From the NCBI GenBank assembly GCA_000310025.1, contig FN649750.1, forward strand, positions 766,723 through 830,722: a stretch of DNA of 64,000 bases. Direction: 5' to 3'. Positions 32,111-43,659 of the stretch are shown here, in pieces. The notes beneath the pieces are model-generated. The model was not told the DNA's origin and searched no databases. It worked only from the letters and a program-made list of their open reading frames with translations. How positions within the stretch are numbered: position 1 is the first letter of the stretch; each line of letters opens with the position of its first letter. The translations under genes and the position numbers were made by a program. This DNA comes from Ectocarpus siliculosus. Its lineage: Eukaryota > Sar > Phaeophyceae > Ectocarpales > Ectocarpaceae.

Positions 32111-34380
32111 GATGTGTGGATGAGGCCTCCAGTTCCGGCCTGTGGTCCCAGCCATACTTTCCTTCTCGTGTTTTCTCCTTGGCCGCTGGCCTTGAGCCTT
32201 GGTTGAGTCACCTACTTTCGTGAAATCTGCCATGTTGCAGCTAGCTGCCTCCGGAGGATTTCCACCGTAGAATTTAGAACGCGTCACTGTCCGTGCGCGA
32301 AATGTACTCGTGGCTCTTGTTGCTCTACGCCTCTCTGCCATTCAATCCAGGTACTGCGTTGTGAGTGAGATGTATATTTCTTCATTGTTTCGCGAGTGAG
32401 TGGTGACGATGTGATTTTCAGGGTCGCTGCCAGTAGTCTACATGCCGCTTAGCCCCCTCTTTTCGGTTGGTCGCCTGTTTACGGGACTGGATCCATTTTC
32501 AATACTGCGGAATTACCCGCAGTACAGAGGTAGTGGAGATATGTCCTGAAATGAAACATGTTTGAATGATCGAGACGACACCAGAGTGAAAGCATTACAG
32601 CCATTTATAGTGGATCTCAAACATGATGGCACAAATTCGTGCCGGCGTCGTCTATTGTCAATCGTCATTCATTCCCAACGAAAATTTTCACTCTGTCAAG
32701 CGCCCGACGCTTATCGGTGGTCGTGGTTTATATTTTTACGGCCCTCGTGGTTTGTGGACGACGAAAGTTTTACTGCCCGCCGCCGCCGAGTGGACGTGGA
32801 TTTTTCCAGGGCCAAGGAGAGGTGCGTCGCCGTTGGCGACAGGCACACCCTACGCTCAGGCGACGGCACCATGTAGCATTGGTTGAAGATCACTTCACGT
32901 CGTATCATGCACGAGTGAACCTCGTGGTGACGGTTGATTCAAAACGAGCATAGTTCACACGCGAAACGTTGGGCAAGAGTCGAAATCTGGTGACTTGGCG
33001 CTTTATTGCTTTCCCCACACCGGGTAGGCGCGTACAGGCGATGGTCGACGCCAATAATTGTGCAATGTGATTGATGTTCATTCTGATTGCTTGCTTCTCA
33101 TTCATACGAAGCAGCAATCGATGATGATCGTGGTATGGATACGTAGCGTGTCTTGATTTCGTCCCAACGAACAGATTAGTTCAGCGGAGAGAGAGAGAGA
33201 GCGAGAGAGAGAGATACACGTCGAGGGCGACAGCGACAGACGTCCCGTTGTCCCGTTGCTGAGGACAGTAGTGGCGCGGCATTCGTTGCGGTGCGCACGG
33301 ACGACGTGCTCCTCAGGAGGCAATGCAGCCATGAACCAAGCAAGGTGGTTCACGACCCAGCATTGCTGTTGCTATGTCAAGAGTACTGCCCTACAGCCGA
33401 GGGTCTGACGTGAACTTGGGTGCGTATTCAGCAAATTCCCTGGGTGACTTGATCACTGGATGCAAACGAAAGAGATGCGCTTGGCAGGCTCACACCCCGA
33501 GATTAGCCAAATATTGAAATGTGCGGTGCGACTGCGGTTAGACCAGTGCGTGAGGTCGCTGTCCCCTCGGTCGCTGGGGCGTTCAAGAAGCCTGTCGGTG
33601 GTACCGGAGCCTACAGTAGCTCAGGTTTAGCGGTCTGGGGAGTGAGTCATTTGGTAGAACGGATGTAAACTGCAGACAATGTTATGTACAGACAGCTTGA
33701 CAAGTAGGCCTACTTATTCGCCCCATCACAATCACAACCAAGTCACCGAATTTAACTTACTGACCCTTACGATCACGTTCTACACCCACAACAAACTGCT
33801 TGAAGACGATGTCCAAAGCTCAGCAGAAGACCCCCCCTCGCTTCACTTCTTGCCGGTCACCCCTCTCCCTCTTCCCTCGATCGGCGGCCCGAAAACAAAA
33901 TCAGAGATAGGTCACAATCTTGCGGAAAACGAGCTCATCCGCGGTGTCGATCATGGTTGTTACGTTCCAGTGGAACCTTCTTAGGCTCGGGTGGACACGA
34001 ACAGCGGAGTAATCCCGGTCTGTTGTCCCTTCCCCCGCCCCGATAGACAGCTTCCTGCGAGAAACGGAGGGCGGCGCACAGACCACCCCCATCACACCAT
34101 CGCCGGGCTGGCTATTGTTCTGGGCTTCCCGGGCGTTACCTCCCTCGCCTTGCTCCTCCTTTGACTGTTGCGGATGCACAATTTGTTCCTGCAGGATTGG
34201 GAAGAGATACATCGCGCGGGCCGTGAGACAAAACCAAGCGTTGCTGAAAAACCCCGTCGACCTCGACAGCCTGGCACGGGTGTATAACCCAGCGAGGGTC
34301 GCGTCTGTCTCCGTTTGACAATTGCCAACTTTCTGGTCCATCACGGAAGGCGTTCGCATCAGTTGGACCAGTACTATACA
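32111..34380. other. Intergenic, no gene seen
   Basis: A GA-rich microsatellite lies at 33187-33214. The 152-residue minus frame at 33901-34359 has no recognisable domain and overlaps the repeat body at 34340-34460, so it is not called. Confidence 0.35.
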
Positions 34381-34428
34381 GACACTAGAAGGTCTGAGCG
34401 GAGACCGTAACGGTTTTTAGATGTGAAG

Positions 34429-34461
<33 letters not shown>
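34381..34461 (+). repeat. AAC-tailed dispersed repeat R4, copy 2
   Basis: GGTCTGAGCGGAGACCGTAA then CGGTTTTTAGATGTGAAGAC is followed by about ten AAC units. It corresponds to 22260-22333 and to the reverse complement of 56066-56140. Confidence 0.55.
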
Positions 34462-34463
<2 letters not shown>

Positions 34464-34950
34464 CACGGCTACCGACACGGGAAGCTATCCCATGCCAATG
34501 ACCAACACACGAAGACACAAAATGAAAAAACGAACACGATCAGCAAACGTGTCCAGAAAAAAAACGAAGCTACATGTCCATGGTTCACTACACGGATTAC
34601 CGCTTCCGACTCCCGGTGTCTCCGCGCTCTCAGCATCGCCAGCCACCCTCGCCGTCGCCACACCCGGTCTGCGGGGGCTCTTGCCAACATCTGGACGTGC
34701 GGTGTCAAGGGGGGGGATGCAGGAAGGCGGCCGGGTGTAGGTAAACTGGTTGTGTTGAAACCGGGGGTGCTAAGGTCGTCCATCGCTAATGCACCCCACT
34801 TGAGGGAGGGTCTGATTAACGTAAAACGCGCTAGCCTAAAAAATCAGGGTGTATTATTTCTCTTCTTACCATACACCAACATTATTCTCCTTTCACCATG
34901 AACTACTATGGTTTACCTTTAATCATAAACCATCATTTTACCCTTAACAC

Positions 34951-37900
34951 CTACCACCCACTATTGGTTATACACCCCGAATCACTGCAAGTGCTGTGGA
35001 AGCACGTCTTCGCCTGGGTCCGTCCGAGCGGGGGTCTGCTCCTCAAGCACGGCGCTTGCAACAGTACAATCGCGCCACCGTCTCTACTTCTACCGTACCG
35101 CGCAAGACAGATTGACGCAGCGTCGGCGTGCACCTCGTAGATCCATTCGACGACCTCCTCGTCCCGCTTGTCCCCCGCGACCGCGTGCCCCACGACGTCA
35201 TCGGGGAACGCCAGATCCTCGTTACGAAACACCTCGTCGGCGTTGTGTCGCAGCAGGGTCCTCACGCAGGCCGGCTGAAGGTGCATGCAGGCCAGGTGCA
35301 GGGGCGTATCCATCTCCTGGTTCGCCTCGTCTACATCAGCCCCGGCGTCGATCAGCACGTCGAGAGCCTGAGCGTCATTCGGGGTCCGGGACGAACGAAT
35401 AGGTTCCGTTGGGGATAGGGATCGGGCCAGCACAGGTTTGAGTCGGCGCGACAACCGTCCTTTCCTTCGATATCAATACGGCAGTAGGACTTTACACCAC
35501 CTCATGCCGCCGAGGAAACCTGGGGAGTTCAAGGTTTCTGAGCCCTTTTCGTGTATCGGTCTCGTCGTTGTTCTTCTTGCAATGCACTGATTCTACATCC
35601 AACCAGCAACCAGCGACGCTCCCGCGAACGGAGAATTGATGGAATTTTCGTTGGGGTTCGACATCTGCGATTAAAAGGTTCCAAGAACCGGTAGGGTCTA
35701 CGCCGGCTGACCAAGCGTGGCTGCTGCATACAGCGTTCGGCGCAATCTCAAAGAGTTGATTTACGCGTACTTATGCACAGGAACAGAGCCCTGTTAGCAG
35801 TCAGCGGCGACCCCAGGACGGGCGACAAGACCGATGACGTCGGGGTGTTTCACGCCAAGCTTCGGGGGGGGGGGGGCACATTGCTTCATTTGTGACACGG
35901 TCCTCAGCCCGTTGTCTAGTACCGGACATGTACCCCCTGCTCCTCTCAGTATTGGCACGCCTGACGACAAAACTGGGCACAATTCACTCACCAAACCTCC
36001 CAATATTGTCCACCACCCTCTGGAAATTCCAAGGCTACAAACACCGAGCTACGGCAAAATCGCTGTCGCCGACAGTGAATCAGTCCGATTAGCAGGGGTG
36101 TGCATCCCGCCGACACGAGCAACGAACATCAAGCACCGAGACTTTTGTGGGCTGGTCTGATTTGCAGGACATCGGTAGCCTAGCGCTCCTCAAAGCGGGA
36201 CGTCTGGATTGTGCCGCCTCCTGCAATTGTATGAAACGGATGCTGTGGCGCGGAACGTAATCCTGTCGAATTTCACCCTGACTCCCCCCTGGCCCCCAGC
36301 GAAAAACAAACGACTTCTGCGCTGATCGCTACCGCAGGTTGCGTGAGATATCACTCCCCCTGGACCGATTCTCAAAGCTCGATTACTCCACGACGAGGAG
36401 GATGCCGAAATTGAAGAATACGTTTTTCGGAAAGCTATCTCTCGATGAGATGGTTCCAGCGCCGTCATCTTCGGCACCGTCACCGCTTTTCCTGCCGAGG
36501 TACTCGTATCGAGCTTCGAAGATCGGTCCAGGGGGTGTGATATCTTACATCATGCAACCTACGGTAACGAACGGTTCTATTGTCCTCGGCGTAACCCTTC
36601 CCTCCTTCCCACGACGCAACGGACCAACACAGTACAGCCTGTTTTCTAGCCGTCGGCGAATCTTTTCACTCACCTTGGCGTGCCCCTTCCGTGCCGCGAT
36701 GCCCAGCGCCGACACCCCTCTGTCGTCGAGGGCGTCCACGTGGGGGCGGGCGGCGAGAATTTCCAGCAGCACATCGGTTGTGCCGCGCTCCACCGCCAAA
36801 TCCACGGCGGACATGTCGTCCGGCTGCCCGTCGCGTTTGTTTGTTTCGAGGAGCAGAGACGTCGGGGACGTCAGAGGGGGGGGGGGGGGGGGGACCCCTT
36901 TGTTGTTTGCCTTAATCATTTGACCCTTGACCAGGGGGGGGGGGGGGGGAACCCAAATCCGGGGGGGCCGAAACCTTAAAACCTTTGACCCCCCCCCCCC
37001 AAAAAGCGGGGGGGGAAATGGGGGGGTTTTCCCGGAAAAGGGGTTTCCATTCCCAAAAGGGAAAAACCCGGGGGGTTTTCGGGGAGCCCAAAAAGGGGGG
37101 GGGGGCCCCNNNNNNNNNNNNNNNNNNNNNNNNNNNNNNNNNNNNNNNNNNNNNNNNNNNNNNNNNNNNNNNNNNNNNNNNNNNNNNNNNNNNNNNNNNN
37201 NNNNNNNNNNNNNNNNNNNNNNNNNNNNNNNNNNNNNNNNNNNNNNNNNNNNNNNNNNNNNNNNNNNNNNNNNNNNNNNNNNNNNNNNNNNNNNNNNNNN
37301 NNNNNNNNNNNNNNNNNNNNNNNNNNNNNNNNNNNNNNNNNNNNNNNNNNNNNNNNNNNNNNNNNNNNNNNNNNNNNNNNNNNNNNNNNNNNNNNNNNNN
37401 NNNNNNNNNNNNNNNNNNNNNNNNNNNNNNNNNNNNNNNNNNNNNNNNGGAATAAGGGGGGAGGGTTAGACGCAAAGGGGGGGGGGGGGGGGGGGTGTCG
37501 GTCTGCACGTCTGTACCCGGCGTTCTCTCGACAGGGGTAACGGGGTTTGGGAGGAAGGGCGTCCAATGCCTTTGTGGGAACAAAAAAACAAATTGAATCT
37601 TACACATCCCCACCAAGGACTGATCACTCTTCATTATAGTGGCTGAAAGCTTGATCAAGTCAACCATCATCCTTCGTACCCCCCCCGCCTGCGACTTAAG
37701 AGATGACCACCGTCCGTGTTTTCTTTCCCTTTACCCACCCTCCTGCGGGAGTTCGGTGAAGCCCCGGCCTTGAGCAGAAGCCTGATGGCCCCGAGATTCC
37801 CGGCTGGCACCGCGCGGTGCAGAGGGCGGCATCCCCAATTATCCTTCGTTTTCGGCGAGGCGCCGTTGAGCAAGAGATTGCTCACCAGCTCGGTGCTCCC

Positions 37901-40900
37901 ATTGCTGGAGGCGCACATGAGTGGGGTCCACCCTGCAATCATCACCCCCCAAAAACAGGCGTGTGTCAGACTTTAGTCATTGGTCCATCATAAGACCTGC
38001 GTGTGTGCGCCCGTTCCTCTTGCCCTCTGCTTCCGCTCTCGGCGTGGGTGGACAGCGCAAGTTCTCCTACGTAACATGTGTTCGTTCTGTGCCGCCTGGT
38101 GCCAAGAGGGCGACGCGATACGCCGCCGATATCGGCACGGTTAAAGGCTAGGCCAGGCGGGGAGTACGGTAAGCTTTTGCGAGTCACATCGCACAGTCCG
38201 CAGATATATCGCACAGCCTAATGGTTTGATTTCGAGTTCAAGATTGTTCAGATACACCTCAGGTAGCCGGTGCACCGCCAAAACAACAAATGAACTCAGT
38301 CCTTGACCTGCGCCACAAACTCCCAGAGCCTGGTGGCTGGCTGTGCCGCATTGGCATCACTAAGGGCGCCACACCGGCGCGGATCAACGGGCTGGGACAC
38401 TCTTGGTAGCCTCTGTTTTTGATCATTTGGACCGACACAGCGTGTGGAAGAGATCCGACTCAATTTCAAGTGTAGCGGCAAAATCACAGGAAGCAACGGT
38501 GTGCTGTGATGACGACAAATCTAACTTGCGAAAACAACATCAACGACCACGACGACACCACACACGCCCGCAACAAAGAGCCAGAAACAACGCTACTAAG
38601 CGAAACGCAACACCACTATTGCCGTGAACAAACAACCGCCGCAAAACAGCAACAACAGAAACCACCACCTGTTGCCCTGAACAACAACAACAGCAGCAAG
38701 CAGCAGCAGCAACAGAAGTATAACAAGCCATCAACAAGAACAGTGACAACGACGACGTCGTCACCACAAACAAACAAGACGCAACATCGGCGATAACGGC
38801 GGTCCAACCTCTTACCGTGGGTGTCCGGAAGGTCAACATCTGCCCCCGCCCTCAACAGCGCCAGGGCAATGTCGGCGTGCCCGTGCAACGCGGCGCAGTG
38901 CAGCGGCGTATGGAGCAGCGAGCGCGTGACCTTGTTCACGTCCCGCCTCGCTCGCCCTTCCCTGAGCAAAGCCATGACTACGTCCAGGCTGTTGTGTCGG
39001 CCAAAGAAGGCCAAAAGAGATGGAGGCGATGAAACAGTCGTTTCAGAAAGATACAGCGGGAGCTCGCGGCAGCTGCAAGGGCACAAGACGCTGCTATCGA
39101 CGAGGAATAGTAGACGGTGTGCCGTGGCGTCGAGGCTTCTCTATCCCATCGCCTGGACTAAGCGTGTCGTGCTGCTTTCGGTGTACAGTGGGGGTTCCTG
39201 TTTAGTGCCAGTATGTTCCCAGAAAATTTACCGGCACTTCACCGAACCGGCATTATTCAAGAAATTTAGAGTGTGCCCGCCGAAAACACTGGCACTGTGC
39301 CCGGGGTTTTGGCACAACTAAACAGGGAACCCTTTCGTACCAGCATGGGGTCACTAACAAGGAGGTCCCCTTGAGCTGCTTGCCCTCAACCTTCATCTCG
39401 ATAAAAGGTCGGCAACTTTTTCGCGTGTGGACTCCTCAGCAGAACGGTATTGATGGGAACCGAGAACCGTTCTATCTATCGATGCTGTCTGCCTCGAATC
39501 AAGGTAGCGTGACAAGCAGGCAATACGCCGACATGTGGCACGTAAACCTGCCGTGAAGAGAGTTGCCTTCAACAGAAACAGCGCTATTCAGTGCAACACT
39601 AACACGCACGCATGTGGGACAACATCTTAGAGCACAAGGAGGCTCCGACCATGTAAATGAAGGCGGGAAACGCAATCGAATGCGCCGCCGTTGTAGATGG
39701 GAAAATCAACAGCCGCGTACTAGCCATCCACTAGCAATGTCGGAATCTTCTATCTCCCGCATCAGTACCGACACAAGTACCAGTGCACCTGGAGAGAATT
39801 TTTTTTTTTTCTTGACTTCAAATCGGCGCTCACAGCACTTGTGCCGTTTACTCTAACCCGTGGTCACAAACACAATACGATTTTCTTTGCGCCATACTCG
39901 TGCAAGCGAGGGGGCATGGAACTCGCCCATTATCGAGCTGATCAGCCCGGGAGCACCGAGGCTGCGGCTATGGGCAGAGGGCACGCGCATCGGTCACTAT
40001 GCGAAAAAACCTGCAACAAGAGCCGACATCAGCTACGGCAGTACCCTACGGCAAATACTTTCCATTCTTCTGCATCACCGCCACAAATGAACAGAGCCTG
40101 ACCCGCTAAAAAAAACAGCATACGTGCCTCAAAAGATACTCAAAGTGCGGGTGCATATTGTTCTCCCTCCCCTGCACAGCCTTGCCAGGATGCAGCGCAC
40201 CCTCCCTTGCAACGAATACCTCACGGCGCTTCGCTCTTGGTGACGTGAGAGCCTGGTCCGGTGAGAACCCGGCGTGCTACGTCCCGGCTGTGTAGGGATG
40301 CGAGGTCAATGGTCGAACGACTACGGCTTGCACGACCCCCCGCCTGCACCACCAGTGGGTGGAAGAACGGAGCGTGCGCAACACCCGCCAGCACCAACAC
40401 CTGGGATAAAATTACGCGCACCTTCCTCCCGCCGCCGCCGCGTGCAGGGGTGTCTCCCCATCCCTTTCCCGCTCACCAGAGCTCGCCGCGCCGGCCTTTA
40501 GCAGCGTGGACACCATGTCTATGTCCCCTTCACGACAGGCCCCCTGAAGAGGCACCTGGGAGCAGAAACACATACAATCGTCCCCGCTTAAATAAGGACA
40601 CCCATCTGGCACTGCCCGCTTGAAGGACAAAAAACATCTCAGAAGCAGAGCGCCCGACAGATATAGAAATAGAGGGGGGGGGTACCGGCCTTAAGGACAC
40701 TTCCCCGCATTTAGGACACTTTGAACGAAACAAAAACATGGGTGTCCTTAAAGCGGGGTCGGCTGCATTGAGAGGCATCTACAGGTAAAAGCAGAAACAC
40801 GTAGTAAGAGACTGTTGAGGGCAGAAAAAAGTACTTCTCATGATGAGACTTTTGTGAGCAGAAAAAAATATTTGTTGAACGGCGATATTCTACCTGTAGC

Positions 40901-41583
40901 ACCCCAGCAAGAGAAATCCATGCAGTTCAGGGAAGGCTGGAGAGTGGTTAAGGGTGCCCACGACCGACAGAAGCCTGGGGCAAACAGATACAGATACTGC
41001 TACTGCGTAGGGCGTTGAAAGAACACGTGACATGAGGCAACGGTAGCGCTACAGCAGTAGCCATGCTCAGGGAACAGAAAAACGACACATAGGTTGAAGG
41101 TATCCGAGTTGGCACACACATAGGCAGTGGTCGCTGGGCGCATGGTAATGCCGCATGGAAAGCACTCAATGCGACACCGGAAAGGCGTGGGTTTATCCGA
41201 ATTTTGACTAAAGCCCCCATTCGGAAGAGGGCCGGAGGTACCTACAGAAGACCCCGTTTTGACCTACGGTGCTCCCGAACACCAGACTAAATTTCCCCAC
41301 GAAGTGGCTCTGCGATACCTGACGGCCTTTCAAGGCGAAGAGCAAGCCTTCATTTCTTCAACATGCGCCCCAATTGTCAATCCCTGCCTGACTACGTAGT
41401 CCTGCAATCCGGTAGTACAACCAGGCCTGGCGTGCGGGCACAGTGATGTACCGGTAACACTGCCAGTGTTCGTTGACGCACCTTGAGCCAGGCGGCCCAC
41501 TGCTGCGGAGTGGAGTGCCTCCTCGCGAGAGCGAGCATGGCCTCCCCCATCCCGTCCAAGACATTGTACGCGCGGCTCTCCAT
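34951..41583 (-). CDS. Ankyrin-repeat protein, 6 exons
   Basis: Exons 41583-41482, 40555-40422, 38988-38816, 37932-37739, 36823-36674 and 35367-34951 join in phase to about 389 residues and a stop. The start at 41583 (ACCATGG context) begins MESRAYNVLDGMGEAMLALA, but the frame is open upstream to 41904, so a longer first exon is possible. From about residue 38 to 300 there are consecutive ankyrin repeats: GDIDMVSTLLKAGA, GETPLHAAAAGGSLDVVMAL, HTPLHCAALHGHADIALALL, GWTPLMCASSNG, CRPLHRAVPAGNLGAIRLLL, MSAVDLAVERGTTDVLLEIL, VSALGIAARKGHAKALDVLI and DTPLHLACMHLQPACVRTLL. Repeats run across exon junctions, which supports the splicing. The C-terminal 80 residues have no recognised domain. Ankyrin stacks bind proteins, so no specific role can be given. 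The N gap falls in the 37738-36824 intron. Confidence 0.8.
36332..36564. mobile_element. TA-flanked MITE, family M, copy 1 (233 bp)
   Basis: The left end CCGCAGGTTGCGTGAGATAT continues to CACTCCCCCTGGACCGAT. The right end, read inverted, is CCGTAGGTTGCATGATGTAA then GATATCACACCCCCTGGACC. TA borders both sides (36330-36331 and 36565-36566). The interior carries a CGATGAGATGGTTCCAG motif shared with 56577. It lies in the last intron of the ankyrin gene. Confidence 0.75.
36880..37109. other. Low-quality sequence next to an assembly gap
   Basis: Long G, C and A homopolymers with few mixed words surround the N run, both here and at 37449-37495. This is typical of poorly resolved reads. Proline- and glycine-rich frames here are artefacts. 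Confidence 0.7.
37110..37448. other. Assembly gap (N run)
   Basis: 339 undetermined bases inside an intron of the ankyrin gene. Confidence 0.99.
39186..39337. mobile_element. TA-flanked inverted-repeat element C (152 bp)
   Basis: The left end CAGTGGGGGTTCCTGTTTAG and the right end CTAAACAGGGAACCCTTTCG are inverted copies with small differences. TA is on both sides (39184-39185 and 39338-39339). The inner words GGCAC, GTGCC and TGCCC recur throughout the 150 bases. Non-coding, in an intron of the ankyrin gene. Confidence 0.7.
39795..39870. repeat. Short third copy of part of the segmental duplication
   Basis: CTTGACTTCAAATCGGCGCT, then CACAGCACTTGTGCCGTTTA and CTCTAACCCGTGGTCACA, match 2840-2901 and 26070-26130 closely, preceded in each case by a T run. 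This suggests that this part of the duplicated block is itself a dispersed repeat. Confidence 0.65.
40256..40341 (+). repeat. Dispersed repeat R1, copy
   Basis: GGTCCGGTGAGAACCCGGCG to AACGACTACGGCTTGCACGA followed by a C run. It is nearly identical to 54359-54452 and to the reverse complement of 7331-7432. It lies in an intron of the ankyrin gene. Confidence 0.8.
40575..40770. mobile_element. Inverted-repeat element D (196 bp) beside a splice acceptor
   Basis: CAATCGTCCCCGCTTAAATA then AGGACACCCAT at the left is matched inverted by ATGGGTGTCCTTAAAGCGGG and GTCGGCTGCATTG at the right. TA precedes the left end, and no TA follows the right end. The word AGGACAC or TAAGGACAC recurs inside. The left edge is about 20 bases from the 3' splice site of ankyrin exon 2 (exon begins at 40555 on the minus strand). 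Confidence 0.6.
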
Positions 41584-43327
41584 GGTATTGACGTCGTCCA
41601 AGCGTATAGTAGTTGTACGGTATCTCTGGTCTTCTGCGTAGCTCAGCGGTTGGGCAGTTTGTTGCTGTTGCGGTATTGTTGTGATATCACCTCCTAACAC
41701 AAGGATTGAGAGGAGGCGCGGATTTTGTAAGAAGGGGGTGGTGACGCACGTGTTGTGGCCGAACATAGGCGCGTAACGTTGTACGAGGTAGATGCGATCC
41801 CACCCTGAGATGCATGCATCGCTACTGCTGTAGGCATACAGAATGGACCGCAATTGAGGACCGCACTCCTTTCCTAGTAGAGGCTCACCTTCTCGCGACA
41901 ACAAAATAGTGAACGGGGTTTCAAAAACAGAGGTACAACAGGTCAGAGGTGGATACTACACTAAACTCCATATGTTTTCCTCGACTATGCTCGACGGTGA
42001 TGACGTCACAAGAAATTGAACCTCGACCCCGAACTTGAGTTCCTTCATTGGGAGGCCGTTCTCTTTAAAGTACAGAACACGCCACCCAAGAATCTCTGAT
42101 TTTGACCGAGGCTCATTCCTTCTTTTTGTCTATGGAATACTGTATCCCCACGGCGACTGTATAGGTCTTAGTGTAGCCTTCTTGGACAGATCGCTTATTT
42201 CCTACGGTTCAAGTTCTGAACTGGCGCGCTCTGTGCTGTATCCTTCCAACATGAGTGCAAAGCAGTGCTGCTATATATGTGTGGGGCTGAACGTCGCCCC
42301 CATTCGTGACCGGAACTGTGTGCGGAAGGCGGACGTAAGAGATACGAGATAAACCGTATATTGTCCACATCGCGGAGCGCAGCAACAGCTTCTTCTGTAC
42401 TTCTTACAAGTTGATGTAGCACACACATCGTTCTTGATCCGTAACGGTTTCGTACAACCTCAGCAACAAGTACAGATTCTGTGCGTGCGCGTGCTCCGGA
42501 CCTACTTGCACAACGTTAAGATGCCCGTAACGGCACCACGACAAGCGAAGTGATCAACACATTTTGCTGGACGCAAGCTGCCGCTACATCGGTGTTCGAA
42601 AAAGTGCAGTCAAGAGCTGGCGCCATACAACGCTGCTGTGACAGGTTCGCTCTCTGGAAAGAGCTGGTTTAGCTCGTGCGAAGATGGTATAAATTGGCGC
42701 ACAACAATCGAGACACTCAATAATGTTTCGCTACCGTAGCAAAGTCAGCAGCTCACACGAGTTCTACGATCACCTCACTTACCCCTCTGCCATGAACGCG
42801 TGCCTGCTGCAGTAGTATCTGCTCCCTCTTTCTCAAACACAAGAAGGCAAAGCGAGCGAAAACGCACGCAGCTTTCCAGGGGATAGAATGTTTGTGTCCC
42901 CGGGGTCTCCAAGCCATATTTTTGGTTCACAATTTTTGGGGTTTTCGAAAAATGGGGGGCAGGAGGCAGGAAGAATGACACCAAACTCCATGTTTCGGCG
43001 TCCAGTGAGCCCTGCCACATGCCCCCGCAGCTTCTTCGCATCCCTCTCTAAGAGTATTTGATGAGTTTTATCTCCTAGCACCGGCGTGCGGCGGCAGGCT
43101 TTGTAGCCGAGTTTTCATCTGCGTAAAGTTGGCCCGCGTTCCCGAGGGGCAACTTTCCGTGCGGGAGGCTCTCTCGGGGCTTTTCATCTCTGAGGTAGGT
43201 AAGCACAACGCATAAGCTGCCGCTCTGTGTGCTTCATTGCCCATCAGTGGGGGGTCACTGCTCACTACCCGACTAGTTGGGCTGCTACGTATAGGCCGCT
43301 CGCAGCCTCGGGAAGCCAACCCGACAC
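41584..43327. other. Divergent intergenic region between the ankyrin and BAR-PH-ArfGAP genes
   Basis: The two coding starts face away from each other, so both promoters should lie here unless upstream non-coding exons exist. The ankyrin frame remains open to 41904. No TATA box, initiator or other site could be assigned with confidence, and no other gene is seen. Confidence 0.45.
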
Positions 43328-43613
43328 ATGTCGGTGCCACCGGGCAAGCCGACATCACAGGCAATAAACGGCAGCAGCAGCGGTGTACACAGCAGCGGCG
43401 GCGGTGCGGACAAAACTGCTGCTGCTGATGATACACTCAACCTCACGGAGGTTGTTGAAGAGCGGGACCTGCTCAAGTCCCGGGTGTTTGAGCTGGAGAA
43501 CCGCTTGCGAGAGACGGAGGAGGAGCTGGAGTACTACTTCGAGTTTTTCAAGAAGACGAAAAGAGGAGGCCGTGCTTCCGCCGCCGCCGCAGCAGCTTGT
43601 GGGAGGACTGATG

Positions 43614-43659
<46 letters not shown>

